DNA from: CAYQJS01 sp964417895
GTDB lineage: Bacteria > Chloroflexota > UBA6077 > SHYK01
Direction: 5' to 3'
Length of the DNA: 63,719 nucleotides
Assembly (NCBI GenBank): GCA_964417895.1
Contig: CAYQJS010000032.1
Location: forward strand, 1-63,719
The notes below the pieces were generated by a model. That model was not told where the DNA came from and made no database searches. It was given only the letters and a program-made list of their open reading frames with translations. Positions 53,424 to 62,016 of the stretch are shown here, piece after piece. Every line of letters begins with the position of its first letter. Position 1 is the stretch's first letter. The position numbers and the translations under genes were made by a program.

Positions 53424-54586
53424 TTGGAGCGGGACGGGTCGCCGGCGGCTTCATCGCGCCACTGCTGTCCGACGCCGGCTGGGAAACGATCCTCGTCTGT
53501 CGGAGCTCCCATGTGCTCGCGGCGATCAACCGGGCGGGCGGTCTCCAGCTTCGGATCACGGGGGAACCGCCCACCGAGCGCTGGATCGGCAACGTCCAGG
53601 GGGTGTCCGTCGAAGATCCGCGGCTGCCTGAGATTGTCGCGGGGGCTGACCTCCTGGCGACGGCAGTCGGGCCATCGGCACTGCCGGACGTTGGCCGCTG
53701 GCTGGCGCCCGCGTTGCGCTACCGGCTCGACGTCGCGCGCGCCCCGATCAATCTTTTGACGTTCGAAAACCATCTGTCCGCACCCGAGCTCTTGTTGTTG
53801 GGCCTCCTCGAAGGATGTCCCTCCCTTGCTTGGGAGATCGGCGGCCACCTGGGTTTTGGCGGCGTCGTCGTCTGGGGGCGGGCTTCACACCGCGAGATCA
53901 CAAACGGGATAGCCCGATTCCACGCCGAGTCAGTGGGCGAGTCCTACGCTGGGTCACAGTCGCTCATCGCCGGTGTTCCTCCTCTCGATGGAACCGTCCC
54001 GAGCATCCAGTTGGTCGAGTCGTTCAGACTACGGATGTGCGAGAAGCTTTGGGTGTTCAACGCCGGGCACGCCGCCGCCGCGTACCTCGGCTGGCGCGCC
54101 GGCTGCAGGTACGTTCACGAGGCTATGGCCCACCCGGCGATTTGTGATCTCGTTCGGGCTGTCTTGACCGAAGCCCAGCAGGGATTCCAGGCCTATGTGG
54201 CTCGGCACCCATCGTCAACGATTATTGCAACGCGCCCCGCCGCTGGGATCCTCGCCCGTTACAGCGACCCGGCGCTCGGCGACCCGGTGGTGCGCGTTGC
54301 GCGTGAGCCGCGCCGCAAGCTCGCGGCCGGCGATCGCTTGCTGGGACCTGCGATAGCCTGCTTCGACGCTGGGAGGTGGCCCATGGGACTGGCCAGTACG
54401 GCCGCCGCGGCACTCGCGTATGGAGAACCCAGCGACCCACAGGCCCTCGATCTGCAGCGCGAGCTCGCCCTGCTCCCGCCCGAGGAGGTGCTGTGCGCGG
54501 TCAGCGGGCTCGATCCCGGGGATGAGTTGGCTCACCTCATCGGGGACTGCTACCGCGCTCAAGCGGCGGAGGCGCACGCAGCATGA
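53390..54586 (+). CDS. Mannitol-1-phosphate 5-dehydrogenase-like polyol dehydrogenase
   Basis: 398 residues from ATG 53390 (GAGG 7 bases upstream; ATG 53399 is possible). The Rossmann motif GAGRVAGGFIAPLL, then TAVGPSALPDV, INLLTFENHLSAPELL and the late RKLAAGDRLLGPA all match long-chain polyol dehydrogenases of the MtlD type. The catalytic set K-x4-N-x2-H is intact: Lys219, Asn224, His227 (EKLWVFNAGH). After the second strand comes CRSS, with Arg/Ser where NAD-specific members have Asp, which suggests NADPH. The likely reaction is reduction or oxidation of a polyol phosphate or related keto-sugar. No PTS or mannitol genes are present; neighbours are ATP-grasp enzymes. It ends in an ATGA overlap. 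Confidence 0.8.
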   Translation: MATMGKPRCVLIGAGRVAGGFIAPLLSDAGWETILVCRSSHVLAAINRAGGLQLRITGEPPTERWIGNVQGVSVEDPRLPEIVAGADLLATAVGPSALPDVGRWLAPALRYRLDVARAPINLLTFENHLSAPELLLLGLLEGCPSLAWEIGGHLGFGGVVVWGRASHREITNGIARFHAESVGESYAGSQSLIAGVPPLDGTVPSIQLVESFRLRMCEKLWVFNAGHAAAAYLGWRAGCRYVHEAMAHPAICDLVRAVLTEAQQGFQAYVARHPSSTIIATRPAAGILARYSDPALGDPVVRVAREPRRKLAAGDRLLGPAIACFDAGRWPMGLASTAAAALAYGEPSDPQALDLQRELALLPPEEVLCAVSGLDPGDELAHLIGDCYRAQAAEAHAA

Positions 54587-55695
54587 ACGCTGTGAAAGGC
54601 CGCCGTATCGACTTGCGGGTTGAGCCACGCGGCAGCGGGCTATCGGTCAACCCGGCCACGCATGCACTGCTGAACGAGATCGCTCGAATCCCGGCCATGG
54701 TTTCAGTGCCCGCGCCGAACGGCCACGGAGCAGATTGCCCGGGAGCGTTACCCGGCACGACCGGCAGGAAGGGGGTGAGCATGCGGGTCGCCATTTTCTT
54801 GGAACCAGAGGATCCTGCCAATCCCGGCGCGTCGGTCGGGCACATAAACCCTGTCACTGCAGAGGTGATCGCGCACCTGCAGGAGCGCGGTGCTCGCGTG
54901 GACCTCGTTGTCCCGGAGGCCAGCTGCTTCGACGTGGCCGCGATCAGGCCTGAGCACGACCTGTACGTCTTGAAATCCAAGACGCCTCTCGCCCTGAGCG
55001 TGGCGGGAGTGCTGGCGATGGCCGGCGCAGCGATCGTTAATACCGTCGAGTCCTGCGAGCTCATCCGCGACAAGGTCGCCACCACGGCGCTGCTGGCGCG
55101 CGCCGGTGTACCGGTCCCTCCGTCCTGGGCAACCGGCGACGCCGCTCTCCTCCGGCCGCTGCTGGAGGAAGGCGCGATGTGGGTCAAACCCAAGCAGGGG
55201 AGCAAGGGGAGAGGTGTACGCCGCCTCGCCGACCCGGCAGGATTGGCAGCCTTCCTGGAGACGGATCCGCCGTCGGCGGATGCGAGCGGGCTGCCGCTGC
55301 CCGTGTTCGCCCAGCGCGAGGTGCCGTCCAACGGCCGGGACCTCAAGACGTACGTCGTCGCGGACAGCGTCTGGGCAATCGCCAAGCCGTGGCCGATCCG
55401 TACAATCGAGGACAAGTACGGGGTACCCGCGGCGCTCCCGGCCGAGATTCGCGCGGCAGCCCTGGCCTGCGGCCGGGCCCTCGGTCTGGAGATCTACGGC
55501 GTCGACTTCCTCGCGGCGGACGCCCGGTTCTTCGTCGTCGACGTGAACGCGATTCCCGGATTTCGGGGGCCAGAGGAGGGCCCGCGTCGTATCGCGTCGT
55601 ACCTGTACGCGCGTGCGCTTCGAGGAGGCCTGGCGGCGCGGGCCCCGACCGCCGTAGGAACCGGAGCCGGTAGCGTCGAAGGGCGCTCGGGGTAG
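54583..55695 (+). CDS. ATP-grasp enzyme with N-terminal extension and internal start
   Basis: 370 residues if started at the ATGA overlap with the dehydrogenase gene. The first 66 residues match nothing I know. A second ATG (54781, Met67) has a strong AGGAAGGGGG just upstream and begins the conserved part (MRVAIFLEPED). The ATP-grasp core follows: RDKVATTALLARAGVPVPPS, Lys202 in MWVKPKQGSKGRG, Asp308 in YGVDFL, and Asp320/Asn322 in VVDVNAIPGFRG. The usual Glu is replaced by Asp, as in inositol-phosphate kinases of the ITPK group. It should transfer phosphate from ATP to a carboxylate (then amine ligation) or to a hydroxyl. Paralogous to the next gene. Confidence 0.8.
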   Translation: MNAVKGRRIDLRVEPRGSGLSVNPATHALLNEIARIPAMVSVPAPNGHGADCPGALPGTTGRKGVSMRVAIFLEPEDPANPGASVGHINPVTAEVIAHLQERGARVDLVVPEASCFDVAAIRPEHDLYVLKSKTPLALSVAGVLAMAGAAIVNTVESCELIRDKVATTALLARAGVPVPPSWATGDAALLRPLLEEGAMWVKPKQGSKGRGVRRLADPAGLAAFLETDPPSADASGLPLPVFAQREVPSNGRDLKTYVVADSVWAIAKPWPIRTIEDKYGVPAALPAEIRAAALACGRALGLEIYGVDFLAADARFFVVDVNAIPGFRGPEEGPRRIASYLYARALRGGLAARAPTAVGTGAGSVEGRSG

Positions 55696-55699
55696 CGCG

Positions 55700-56497
55700 A
55701 TGAGGATGTGTTTCCTGTTGGAGCGCGGTGTACCGCCGCGACTGAATCCCGTAATCGCTGAGACTTGCGTGCTGCTGGAGGGCCGCGGCGTCCAGGTGAC
55801 GGCTCTGTATCCCGAGGAGGAGGTCGTGCGGCTGGACACCCTTGCCGTGGCAGCTGATTTGTACCTCCTCAAGTCCAACACGGAGTTGGCCCTCAGCCTG
55901 GCCACGGCCATCGAGCGCTTGGGGGGGCGGGTGCTCAATCGCTGCAGTGGAGCCCGCCTCGCCGCGAGCAAGGTGCTGTCGGCTGCGGCCCTCTTCCAAG
56001 CAGGCATTGCAACGCCGCGATCGCTGGTCGCCGGCCAGCCCGCGCAGGTGGCGGCCGAACTCGCAACCGGCCCGCTCATTCTGAAGCCGCACGGGGGCCA
56101 CTACGGCCGGGGCATCACGGTGGTGGACTCGCCGGACGCGCTGCCACCGGCAGATGCCTACCCTCATCTGGTGTTCGCCCAGCGCTTCCTGGCTCGCGCG
56201 CGCACGGACCTCAAGGTTTTTGGCATCGGCGATGAGGTGTTTGGCGTGCGCAAGTCCTTCTCGCCGGACAGCTTTCTGCAGGCCGGGGAGTGTTCGCCGC
56301 TCTCGCCAGTGGTCGAGGAGCTGGCGCGCCGTTGCGGGCACGCCTTTGGCCTGGACTTATATGGCCTCGATTTCGCCGAGGACGAAGACGGCGGCGAGTA
56401 CATAGTGGACGTGAACTCGTTTCCCGGGTACCGAGGCGTGCCGGACGCCGCCCGCCGCCTGGCCGAACACATCATGACGGCTGCAAGAACGCGCTAG
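55700..56497 (+). CDS. ATP-grasp enzyme, paralogue of the preceding gene
   Basis: The 265-residue compact ATP-grasp protein has ADLYLLKSNTELALSLATAI, which closely parallels DLYVLKSKTPLALSVAGVLA in the gene before it, so the pair arose by duplication. The core is LAASKVLSAAALFQAGIATP, ILKPHGGHYGRGITVV (nucleotide Lys and Gly loop), AQRFLARARTDLKVFGIGDE, YGLDFAED and VDVNSFPGYRGVP. The DVN-x-FPGY signature is shared with ITPK-type kinases. It starts 4 bases after the previous stop and ends 1 base before the MFS gene. The substrate is unknown; stepwise action with its paralogue is plausible. Confidence 0.82.
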   Translation: MRMCFLLERGVPPRLNPVIAETCVLLEGRGVQVTALYPEEEVVRLDTLAVAADLYLLKSNTELALSLATAIERLGGRVLNRCSGARLAASKVLSAAALFQAGIATPRSLVAGQPAQVAAELATGPLILKPHGGHYGRGITVVDSPDALPPADAYPHLVFAQRFLARARTDLKVFGIGDEVFGVRKSFSPDSFLQAGECSPLSPVVEELARRCGHAFGLDLYGLDFAEDEDGGEYIVDVNSFPGYRGVPDAARRLAEHIMTAARTR

Positions 56498-56498
56498 G

Positions 56499-58001
56499 AT
56501 GGCAATCGCGACTGCCCTCGCGCAAGCCGCATCGAGGTGGGGAGACAACGCGCTGGCCTTCGCCGGCGCGGTACGTGCGAGGCCCACGCTTGCCGCCGTG
56601 ACGGCCGAGGCATTCATCACCCGGTTCGGATTCGGCATGGTCGGCTTCGCCTTTCCCCTCTACGCCCTTTCGCTCGGCATGGGGATGGCCGAGATCGGGT
56701 TGCTCTACACCATGCGCACCGGCACGACCGTTATGGTCAAGCCGCCGATCGGCTGGGCGGCCGATCGCTTCGGCCGCAAGCGCACCCTGATCCTGGCGGT
56801 CGCGTTCCGCTGCCTCATTGGGCCGCTGCTGATCGTGGCCAGCACGCCCTGGCATCTTTACCTGCTCCGCGTGCTCATGGGCGCCGGGACCGCCGCACGC
56901 GAGCCCTCGATCAACGCCCTGATCGCCGAACACGGGGACAAGCGCAGCATGGCGGCCGCGTTCGCCTGGTACCATACCGCCCGCGACCTGGGCCATTCGC
57001 TGGGGATCGCCGCCGCCGGGCTCCTTATTCAGGCCTTCGGAAGCTACGCGCTCGTCTTTCTCGTCGCCTCGATCACCTCCTGCGCCGGGCTGGTGACGGT
57101 CGTCCGCTATGTGAGAGAGAACCGTGAAATCGAGGAGCGGCCGACTGCAGCGCCGGCGGACCCGGCGCCGTCTCGGTCGCCTGCCGTCGCCCGCCCCGCG
57201 CCCACAGGGGGAATCCCCTACGCCAAGCTGTCGCCATACGCAGCCTTCGGCCTGATGATCGGCGGCAGCACGGAGATGATGAAGGGCCTCTTCCCCGTCA
57301 TCGCTATCCAGTACGCCAACCTGACGCCGGCCCAGGCGGGGCTGGCCGTGAGCGGTTCGGCGATCGCTGTCCCGTTGGCGGGTCCGCTGTTCGGCTGGCT
57401 GTCCGACCACGTCAGCCGCACCCTGGCGCTGGCCAGCCGGAGTGTGGCGAACACCGCCTCCTCCCTCCTCTACCTCTTTTTCCCCAGTTTCGGCGGCTTC
57501 TTTGTGGCCTACGTGGTGGACGATACGGGGAAGACCGCCTTTCGACCGACCTGGGGGGCTGTGCTGGCCGAGATCTCTGAGGGCGATCCGGCCCGGCGGG
57601 CGCGAACGATGACCTTCGTCGATTCCGCGTACACGCTCGGCGAGGCAATCGGTCCACTCGTGGCCGGCCTGCTCATCGCCGCGTTCGGCGTGCCCGGGAT
57701 GCTGGGCGTGCGTGCGGCGCTGTCCCTCGCAACCGAGGCGCAGGCGTTGCGGCTCAAGCCAGGAGCGCCCAGCGGCCGAGGCGTCGAAATGACCGCGGAT
57801 CGGGTCGATCTGAAACAGGCGTTGGCGAATCTGACGGTCGAGGAACGTTACGTCATCATCCTGCGTGAGGTAGATCGTCTGCCGTGGGAGGAGATTGCCA
57901 AAAAACCGGGCCTAAGCGTTGCAGCGGTCAAAGACCTGCACCGGCATGCTCTGCTGCAGCTAAGTGCCACTGAACGGAACGGGAAACTAGGAGAGCCTTG
58001 A
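56499..58001 (+). CDS. MFS transporter with C-terminal sigma-70 region 4 domain
   Basis: 500 residues in one uninterrupted frame. Residues 1 to about 420 hold about 12 helices of an MFS transporter with a loop motif (GWAADRFGRKRTLI) and a long central cytoplasmic loop. Residues 431-500 match sigma-70 region 4: ALANLTVEERYVIILREVDR, then LPWEEIAKKPGLSVAAVKDL, with its helix-turn-helix. Sigma region 2 is absent. An in-frame ATG at 57789 begins the sigma-like part, so a separate small protein could also be made. The transporter would export the product of the upstream enzymes. A fusion or deletion joining two genes is likely. Confidence 0.78.
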   Translation: MAIATALAQAASRWGDNALAFAGAVRARPTLAAVTAEAFITRFGFGMVGFAFPLYALSLGMGMAEIGLLYTMRTGTTVMVKPPIGWAADRFGRKRTLILAVAFRCLIGPLLIVASTPWHLYLLRVLMGAGTAAREPSINALIAEHGDKRSMAAAFAWYHTARDLGHSLGIAAAGLLIQAFGSYALVFLVASITSCAGLVTVVRYVRENREIEERPTAAPADPAPSRSPAVARPAPTGGIPYAKLSPYAAFGLMIGGSTEMMKGLFPVIAIQYANLTPAQAGLAVSGSAIAVPLAGPLFGWLSDHVSRTLALASRSVANTASSLLYLFFPSFGGFFVAYVVDDTGKTAFRPTWGAVLAEISEGDPARRARTMTFVDSAYTLGEAIGPLVAGLLIAAFGVPGMLGVRAALSLATEAQALRLKPGAPSGRGVEMTADRVDLKQALANLTVEERYVIILREVDRLPWEEIAKKPGLSVAAVKDLHRHALLQLSATERNGKLGEP

Positions 58002-59431
58002 GGGCGATGTTCAAGCGGACTCGAGCCCGACCTAGCAAGACCCCCAACGAATTGCTGGACGCACTCGGTCTCCCGCCCGAAGCAATCGCCGACGTGGAGG
58101 ACGCGCTCCTGGACCTTCTGCCCGACCATCTGGTGGTAGAGCTGATGAAGGACAGGCGACGCCGTGATCGGCTCGACACGCCCCAGGTTAGCGGCGGCGC
58201 CAGCGGGAACGGGCACAAGGCGCGACCCTGGTCCATCAAGGTCGCTGCCGCCGTTCTGATCGGCATAGCGGGATTGGCGCTTTTCTCGCCCTGGGGGTTG
58301 GCGGCTAGCTCCGCCGGTTCCCCCGTGTTGGGAATCGTCCAGACGATGAGCTCATTCTTCCTTCGGTCCACTGACTGGGCATCAGCACCCTTCAGGGATG
58401 TTAGCTCGGGACGAAATGCCGCGGTCACGAGTGAACGGCCCGTCGATCTGAGCGCAGCCCAGGCTTCCATGACTGACTCGGGGAATGAGAGTGGCTCCAG
58501 CGTCGCATCACCTGACTTCGCCGGTACGAGTAGACCCGAGGAAGAAGCGAGCGATGACCATTCGAATCCGAGTGAAATAGTAACCGAGACTTATGAGAGC
58601 GGCATAGCCTCAAACGAGGTGATGCGCGTCGGCCTAGCCCGTGCGGTGCATCCTCTGCAGCTTCACTGGCTAACGACGGATGGCCGACTCGTTCGAGACA
58701 TCACCGTAGCCCTCCCTGGTGACATACTCCTCATAGAGCTTCCTCCATCAGGGAGTCGACCTGCCATGCTGGAGCTCAAGGGCGTTCTTGCCCCATCCAG
58801 ATCGACGCTGATAAACCGTCTCACGCCGGAGTTTCGTGGGGAAAGGCTACTTCTCGAGCCGCGAGACGGAGACGTGTCACTGATTGAGGCCCTCGATCCG
58901 TTGGCGCAGGCCGGCGTCGAACTTGAGCCGGTCGCTGCCGTGAACATCCGCCCCATGCCGACGACCCGAGTCACCCCTGTCGGCTCTCTTCGCGAGGGTG
59001 AAGCGATCCGCATCCGGACCGTGGCGAGCGACGAGCAGGTTCCATTCGGATGGGTTCCCGTCGAGAGCCGCCGCGGGGTCGTCGGATTCGTCGCAGCCGA
59101 GCTGGTCAGGCCCGTGATTCGGGAGGACGGCGCGCAGCCAGCGGCAATGCCCACGCCCACTCTAAGCCCGCCGCTACCGACGCCCACTCCGCGGCCACCG
59201 ACGTCCACTCCTGAGCCCCCAACGCCCACGCCCGAGCCCACGGCAACACCAACACCCAAGCCCGAGTCCACGGCAACACCAACACCCAAGCCCACCTTCC
59301 GTCGCTATGGAATGCCAGCTGCGAATCGTGGCGGCCACGTCGTCCTTGCGCTGGCCCTTCTCAAAGAGGATGAGGGGCACGTCAAGCTCCTGAACGCTTC
59401 CGTTTATCATCCGCCATATGGCGACGATTGA
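57998..59431 (+). CDS. Single-pass membrane protein with SH3b-like domain and PT-rich stalk
   Basis: About 477 residues. The start (TTG) overlaps the preceding stop (TTGA) and has AGGAG upstream; ATG 58007 is an alternative. A cytoplasmic part of about 75 residues (PNELLDALGLPPEAIADVED, then basic) precedes one helix (79-98). The outer part has a beta-rich region, an SH3b-like segment (VNIRPMPTTRVTPVGSLREG, VPFGWVPVESRRGVVGFVAA) and a stalk of P-T-P-T repeats, followed by a short end domain. The layout and coupling to a sigma region 4 suggest an anti-sigma or envelope sensor, but no known anti-sigma domain is recognised. Confidence 0.6.
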   Translation: MRAMFKRTRARPSKTPNELLDALGLPPEAIADVEDALLDLLPDHLVVELMKDRRRRDRLDTPQVSGGASGNGHKARPWSIKVAAAVLIGIAGLALFSPWGLAASSAGSPVLGIVQTMSSFFLRSTDWASAPFRDVSSGRNAAVTSERPVDLSAAQASMTDSGNESGSSVASPDFAGTSRPEEEASDDHSNPSEIVTETYESGIASNEVMRVGLARAVHPLQLHWLTTDGRLVRDITVALPGDILLIELPPSGSRPAMLELKGVLAPSRSTLINRLTPEFRGERLLLEPRDGDVSLIEALDPLAQAGVELEPVAAVNIRPMPTTRVTPVGSLREGEAIRIRTVASDEQVPFGWVPVESRRGVVGFVAAELVRPVIREDGAQPAAMPTPTLSPPLPTPTPRPPTSTPEPPTPTPEPTATPTPKPESTATPTPKPTFRRYGMPAANRGGHVVLALALLKEDEGHVKLLNASVYHPPYGDD

Positions 59432-61601
59432 CGATGCCCGCGCCACGCTGAGAGCTACCTTCGGGTACGAGTCGTTCCGGCCCCTCCAGGAAGAGATCGT
59501 CGGCGCGATTCTGCACGGCGAGGACGCCTTCGTCCTGATGCCGACCGGTGGTGGCAAGTCGCTGTGCTACCAGCTCCCGGCGCTGCTGCTCGATGGTGTC
59601 GCAATCGTCGTGTCGCCCCTCATCGCTCTGATGAAAGACCAGGTGGACGCGCTCCAGGCGCTTGGGGTGCCCGCCACGTTCATCAATAGCTCGCTCGACT
59701 ACGCGGAAATCGGCAGACGCCAGGCCGCGCTCTCGCGGGGCGACCTGAGAATCGTCTACGTCGCTCCGGAGCGCCTCATGACGCCGGGCTTCCTGCGACT
59801 CCTGTCCTCGATCGACATCACTCTCTTTGCCATCGACGAGGCGCACTGCATTTCGGAGTGGGGCCACGACTTCCGACCCGAGTATCGCGAGCTTACGCGA
59901 CTCCGAGAGCTGTTCCCCTCGACCACGCTGGGCGCCTTCACGGCGACGGCAACGGGCCGGGTGGAAGCGGACATCGTCGCCCAGCTCCGTCTGCAGGGGG
60001 CGGCCAGGTTCCGCGGAAGCTTCAACCGACCCAACCTGTTCTACGACGTCCAGCCAAAGCTGAATGGCGATCGGCAGCTCATCTCCTACCTGCAAGATCG
60101 CCATGACGCATCAGGGATCGTCTACTGCCAGGCCCGGGCCGAGACCGAGCGGTTGGCAGGCCACCTGCAACAGGCGGGGTTCAGCGCAGCCGCCTACCAC
60201 GCGGGGCTGGTAAGCGATGTGCGCAAGCGCCGTCAGGAGGCGTTCGGTCGCGACGAGACGCGCATCATCGTCGCCACGATCGCCTTCGGGATGGGCATCG
60301 ACAAGCCCGACGTCCGCTTCGTCGTCCACTACGATCTGCCCGGGAGCCTCGAGCGCTACTACCAGGAGAGCGGACGGGCCGGGCGCGATGGCGATCCCAG
60401 CGACTGCATCCTTTTCTACAGCTACGCGGACGTCGCCAAGCAGCAGTACTTCATCGAGCAGAAGCCGTCGGAAGCGGAGCGCGAGGTCGCACAACGCCAG
60501 CTCCGGCAGATGGCCAGTTGGGCCGACAGCGCCTTCTGCCGGAGGCGCGCGCTTCTCTCGTACTTCGACGAGCCGCTGGACGCCAGTCCAGCGCCGTGCT
60601 GCGACGTGTGTCAGAACCCACCCGAGATGGCGGACTGCACGATCCAAGTGCAGATGCTCCTCTCGTGTGCGCTCCGCACCGGGGAGCGCTTCGGCAATGC
60701 TTACCTCATCGAGGTCCTGCGAGGGTCGACCGACGAGCGCATTCGCCGCTTTGGGCACGACCGCCTCACCACCTTCGGCGTCGGGCGGGATCGGTCGAAG
60801 GAGCATTGGCAGCACATCGCACGGCACCTGTTGCTGGCGGGCTATACGCGCCAGGAGGCGGCGGAGTTCAACGCCATCAAAGTGACGGAGCGAGGACGGG
60901 CGGTCCTGTTCAAGGGCGAGACGGTATCGCTACCGGTGCCGCCGGTCCGTGGTCGCGCGCCACGCCTAGCCACGGCCGCGGCGCAGGCGCTGGCAAACCC
61001 GGCCCTTTTCGAACAGCTCCGCACCGTGCGCAAGCGCCTGGCGGACGAGCGCGCGGTTCCACCGTACGTCATCTTTCACGACTCCGTCCTCCGCGGGATC
61101 GCGGCGAGCCTCCCACGCACTCCCGAGGACCTACTCCGCATACCGGGAGTGGGCGAGCGCAAGGTGCAGGACTACGGCGATGCTGTCCTCGCCTGCATCG
61201 CCGGATTCGGTGTGCCGAGCTCCGAGCTCCAAGTCCCGGGTCCCCAGGCGAAGCGCCCCTCGGAAATTGAAACCCGGCCCTCGAAACTCGCGCTCAGCCC
61301 AACCGCGCATCGGACGCTCGATCTGTTCCGGGAAGGGCGAAGCCCCGACGAGATCGGCACCACGCGAGGGCTCGCCCCATCCACCATCGAGGGCCACCTG
61401 GCAGACGCCATCGAGTGCGGGGAGCTGGCCCTCGACGGGCTGGTTGACCGGGAGCGCCAGCGCGCCATTGAGCAGGCCATCGACGAGGTCGGCCCCGACC
61501 TGCTGACGCCGATTCGTGAGCGCCTGGGCGAGGACTACGGCTACGGGGAGATCCGATTCGTCCGCGCCGCGTACACGCGGCGCCGCGAAGTGGCGTCCTA
61601 A
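59418..61601 (+). CDS. recQ: ATP-dependent DNA helicase RecQ
   Basis: 727 residues. It unwinds DNA 3' to 5' in recombination and repair. Motif 0/I is FRPLQEEIVGAIL and MPTGGGKSLCYQLPAL; motif II is IDEAHCISEWGHDFRPEY; then FTATATGRVEADI, IVATIAFGMGIDKPDVRFVV and the arginine-finger motif QESGRAGRDG. The zinc-binding RQC region has Cys at FCRRRALLSYF and PCCDVC. An HRDC domain (LADERAVPPYVIFHDSVLRG, then IPGVGERKVQDYG) and a C-terminal helix-turn-helix (HTH_40-like) follow. It overlaps the upstream gene by 14 bases. Confidence 0.95.
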   Translation: MATIDDARATLRATFGYESFRPLQEEIVGAILHGEDAFVLMPTGGGKSLCYQLPALLLDGVAIVVSPLIALMKDQVDALQALGVPATFINSSLDYAEIGRRQAALSRGDLRIVYVAPERLMTPGFLRLLSSIDITLFAIDEAHCISEWGHDFRPEYRELTRLRELFPSTTLGAFTATATGRVEADIVAQLRLQGAARFRGSFNRPNLFYDVQPKLNGDRQLISYLQDRHDASGIVYCQARAETERLAGHLQQAGFSAAAYHAGLVSDVRKRRQEAFGRDETRIIVATIAFGMGIDKPDVRFVVHYDLPGSLERYYQESGRAGRDGDPSDCILFYSYADVAKQQYFIEQKPSEAEREVAQRQLRQMASWADSAFCRRRALLSYFDEPLDASPAPCCDVCQNPPEMADCTIQVQMLLSCALRTGERFGNAYLIEVLRGSTDERIRRFGHDRLTTFGVGRDRSKEHWQHIARHLLLAGYTRQEAAEFNAIKVTERGRAVLFKGETVSLPVPPVRGRAPRLATAAAQALANPALFEQLRTVRKRLADERAVPPYVIFHDSVLRGIAASLPRTPEDLLRIPGVGERKVQDYGDAVLACIAGFGVPSSELQVPGPQAKRPSEIETRPSKLALSPTAHRTLDLFREGRSPDEIGTTRGLAPSTIEGHLADAIECGELALDGLVDRERQRAIEQAIDEVGPDLLTPIRERLGEDYGYGEIRFVRAAYTRRREVAS

Positions 61602-61620
61602 GACGGCCAGCGGAGACCAG

Positions 61621-62016
61621 TCAAGGTCGGACCTCAATGAAGCCGGCGGCGGCGAAGTCGCCGTCGAACGCGTAGGCCTCTGCCACGCGGTGGCTGCGCA
61701 TCAAGGCGAAGCTCGTCGCGTCGACGAACGAGTAGCTGCGCTCGTCGTGACGCCACAGCCATTCCCAGGCCTCTTGCTCGAGCGAGGCGTCGACATGCCT
61801 GATCGTCAGGCGAGTCGAGCGCAGTGCGGCGTCGACGAACTCACGCGCACCGAAATGGCCGACGCGTCGCCGGAGGAACGTCCAGGTCTCTCCCAGCACG
61901 TGGTTGCTGGTGATCAGCGGCTGACCGCGGTTGAGCCAAAGCGACCGGGCTTCCTCGTGATGCGCGTCGCGCCCAAATTGGAGAGCTACCCAGAACGATG
62001 TGTCCACGAACCTCAC
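61621..62016 (-). CDS. VapC-like PIN-domain toxin
   Basis: 131 residues. The PIN nuclease carboxylates are in place: Asp5 (FVDTSFWVAL), Glu43 (NHVLGETW), Asp99 (SFVDATSF) and Asp118 or Asp120 (AFDGDF). VapC toxins cut specific RNA sites, often tRNA. The start overlaps the antitoxin gene by 4 bases, so the pair is translationally coupled. The gene ends 20 bases from convergent recQ. Confidence 0.87.
   Translation of the reverse strand: MRFVDTSFWVALQFGRDAHHEEARSLWLNRGQPLITSNHVLGETWTFLRRRVGHFGAREFVDAALRSTRLTIRHVDASLEQEAWEWLWRHDERSYSFVDATSFALMRSHRVAEAYAFDGDFAAAGFIEVRP

Noticed and set aside
51880..56497. Interpretation as a graspetide (RiPP) cluster
   Set aside because: No precursor with the typical Thr/Asp/Glu-rich core is visible, and the metal motif and dehydrogenase fit small-molecule chemistry better; the 49-codon ORF keeps it only as a weak option.
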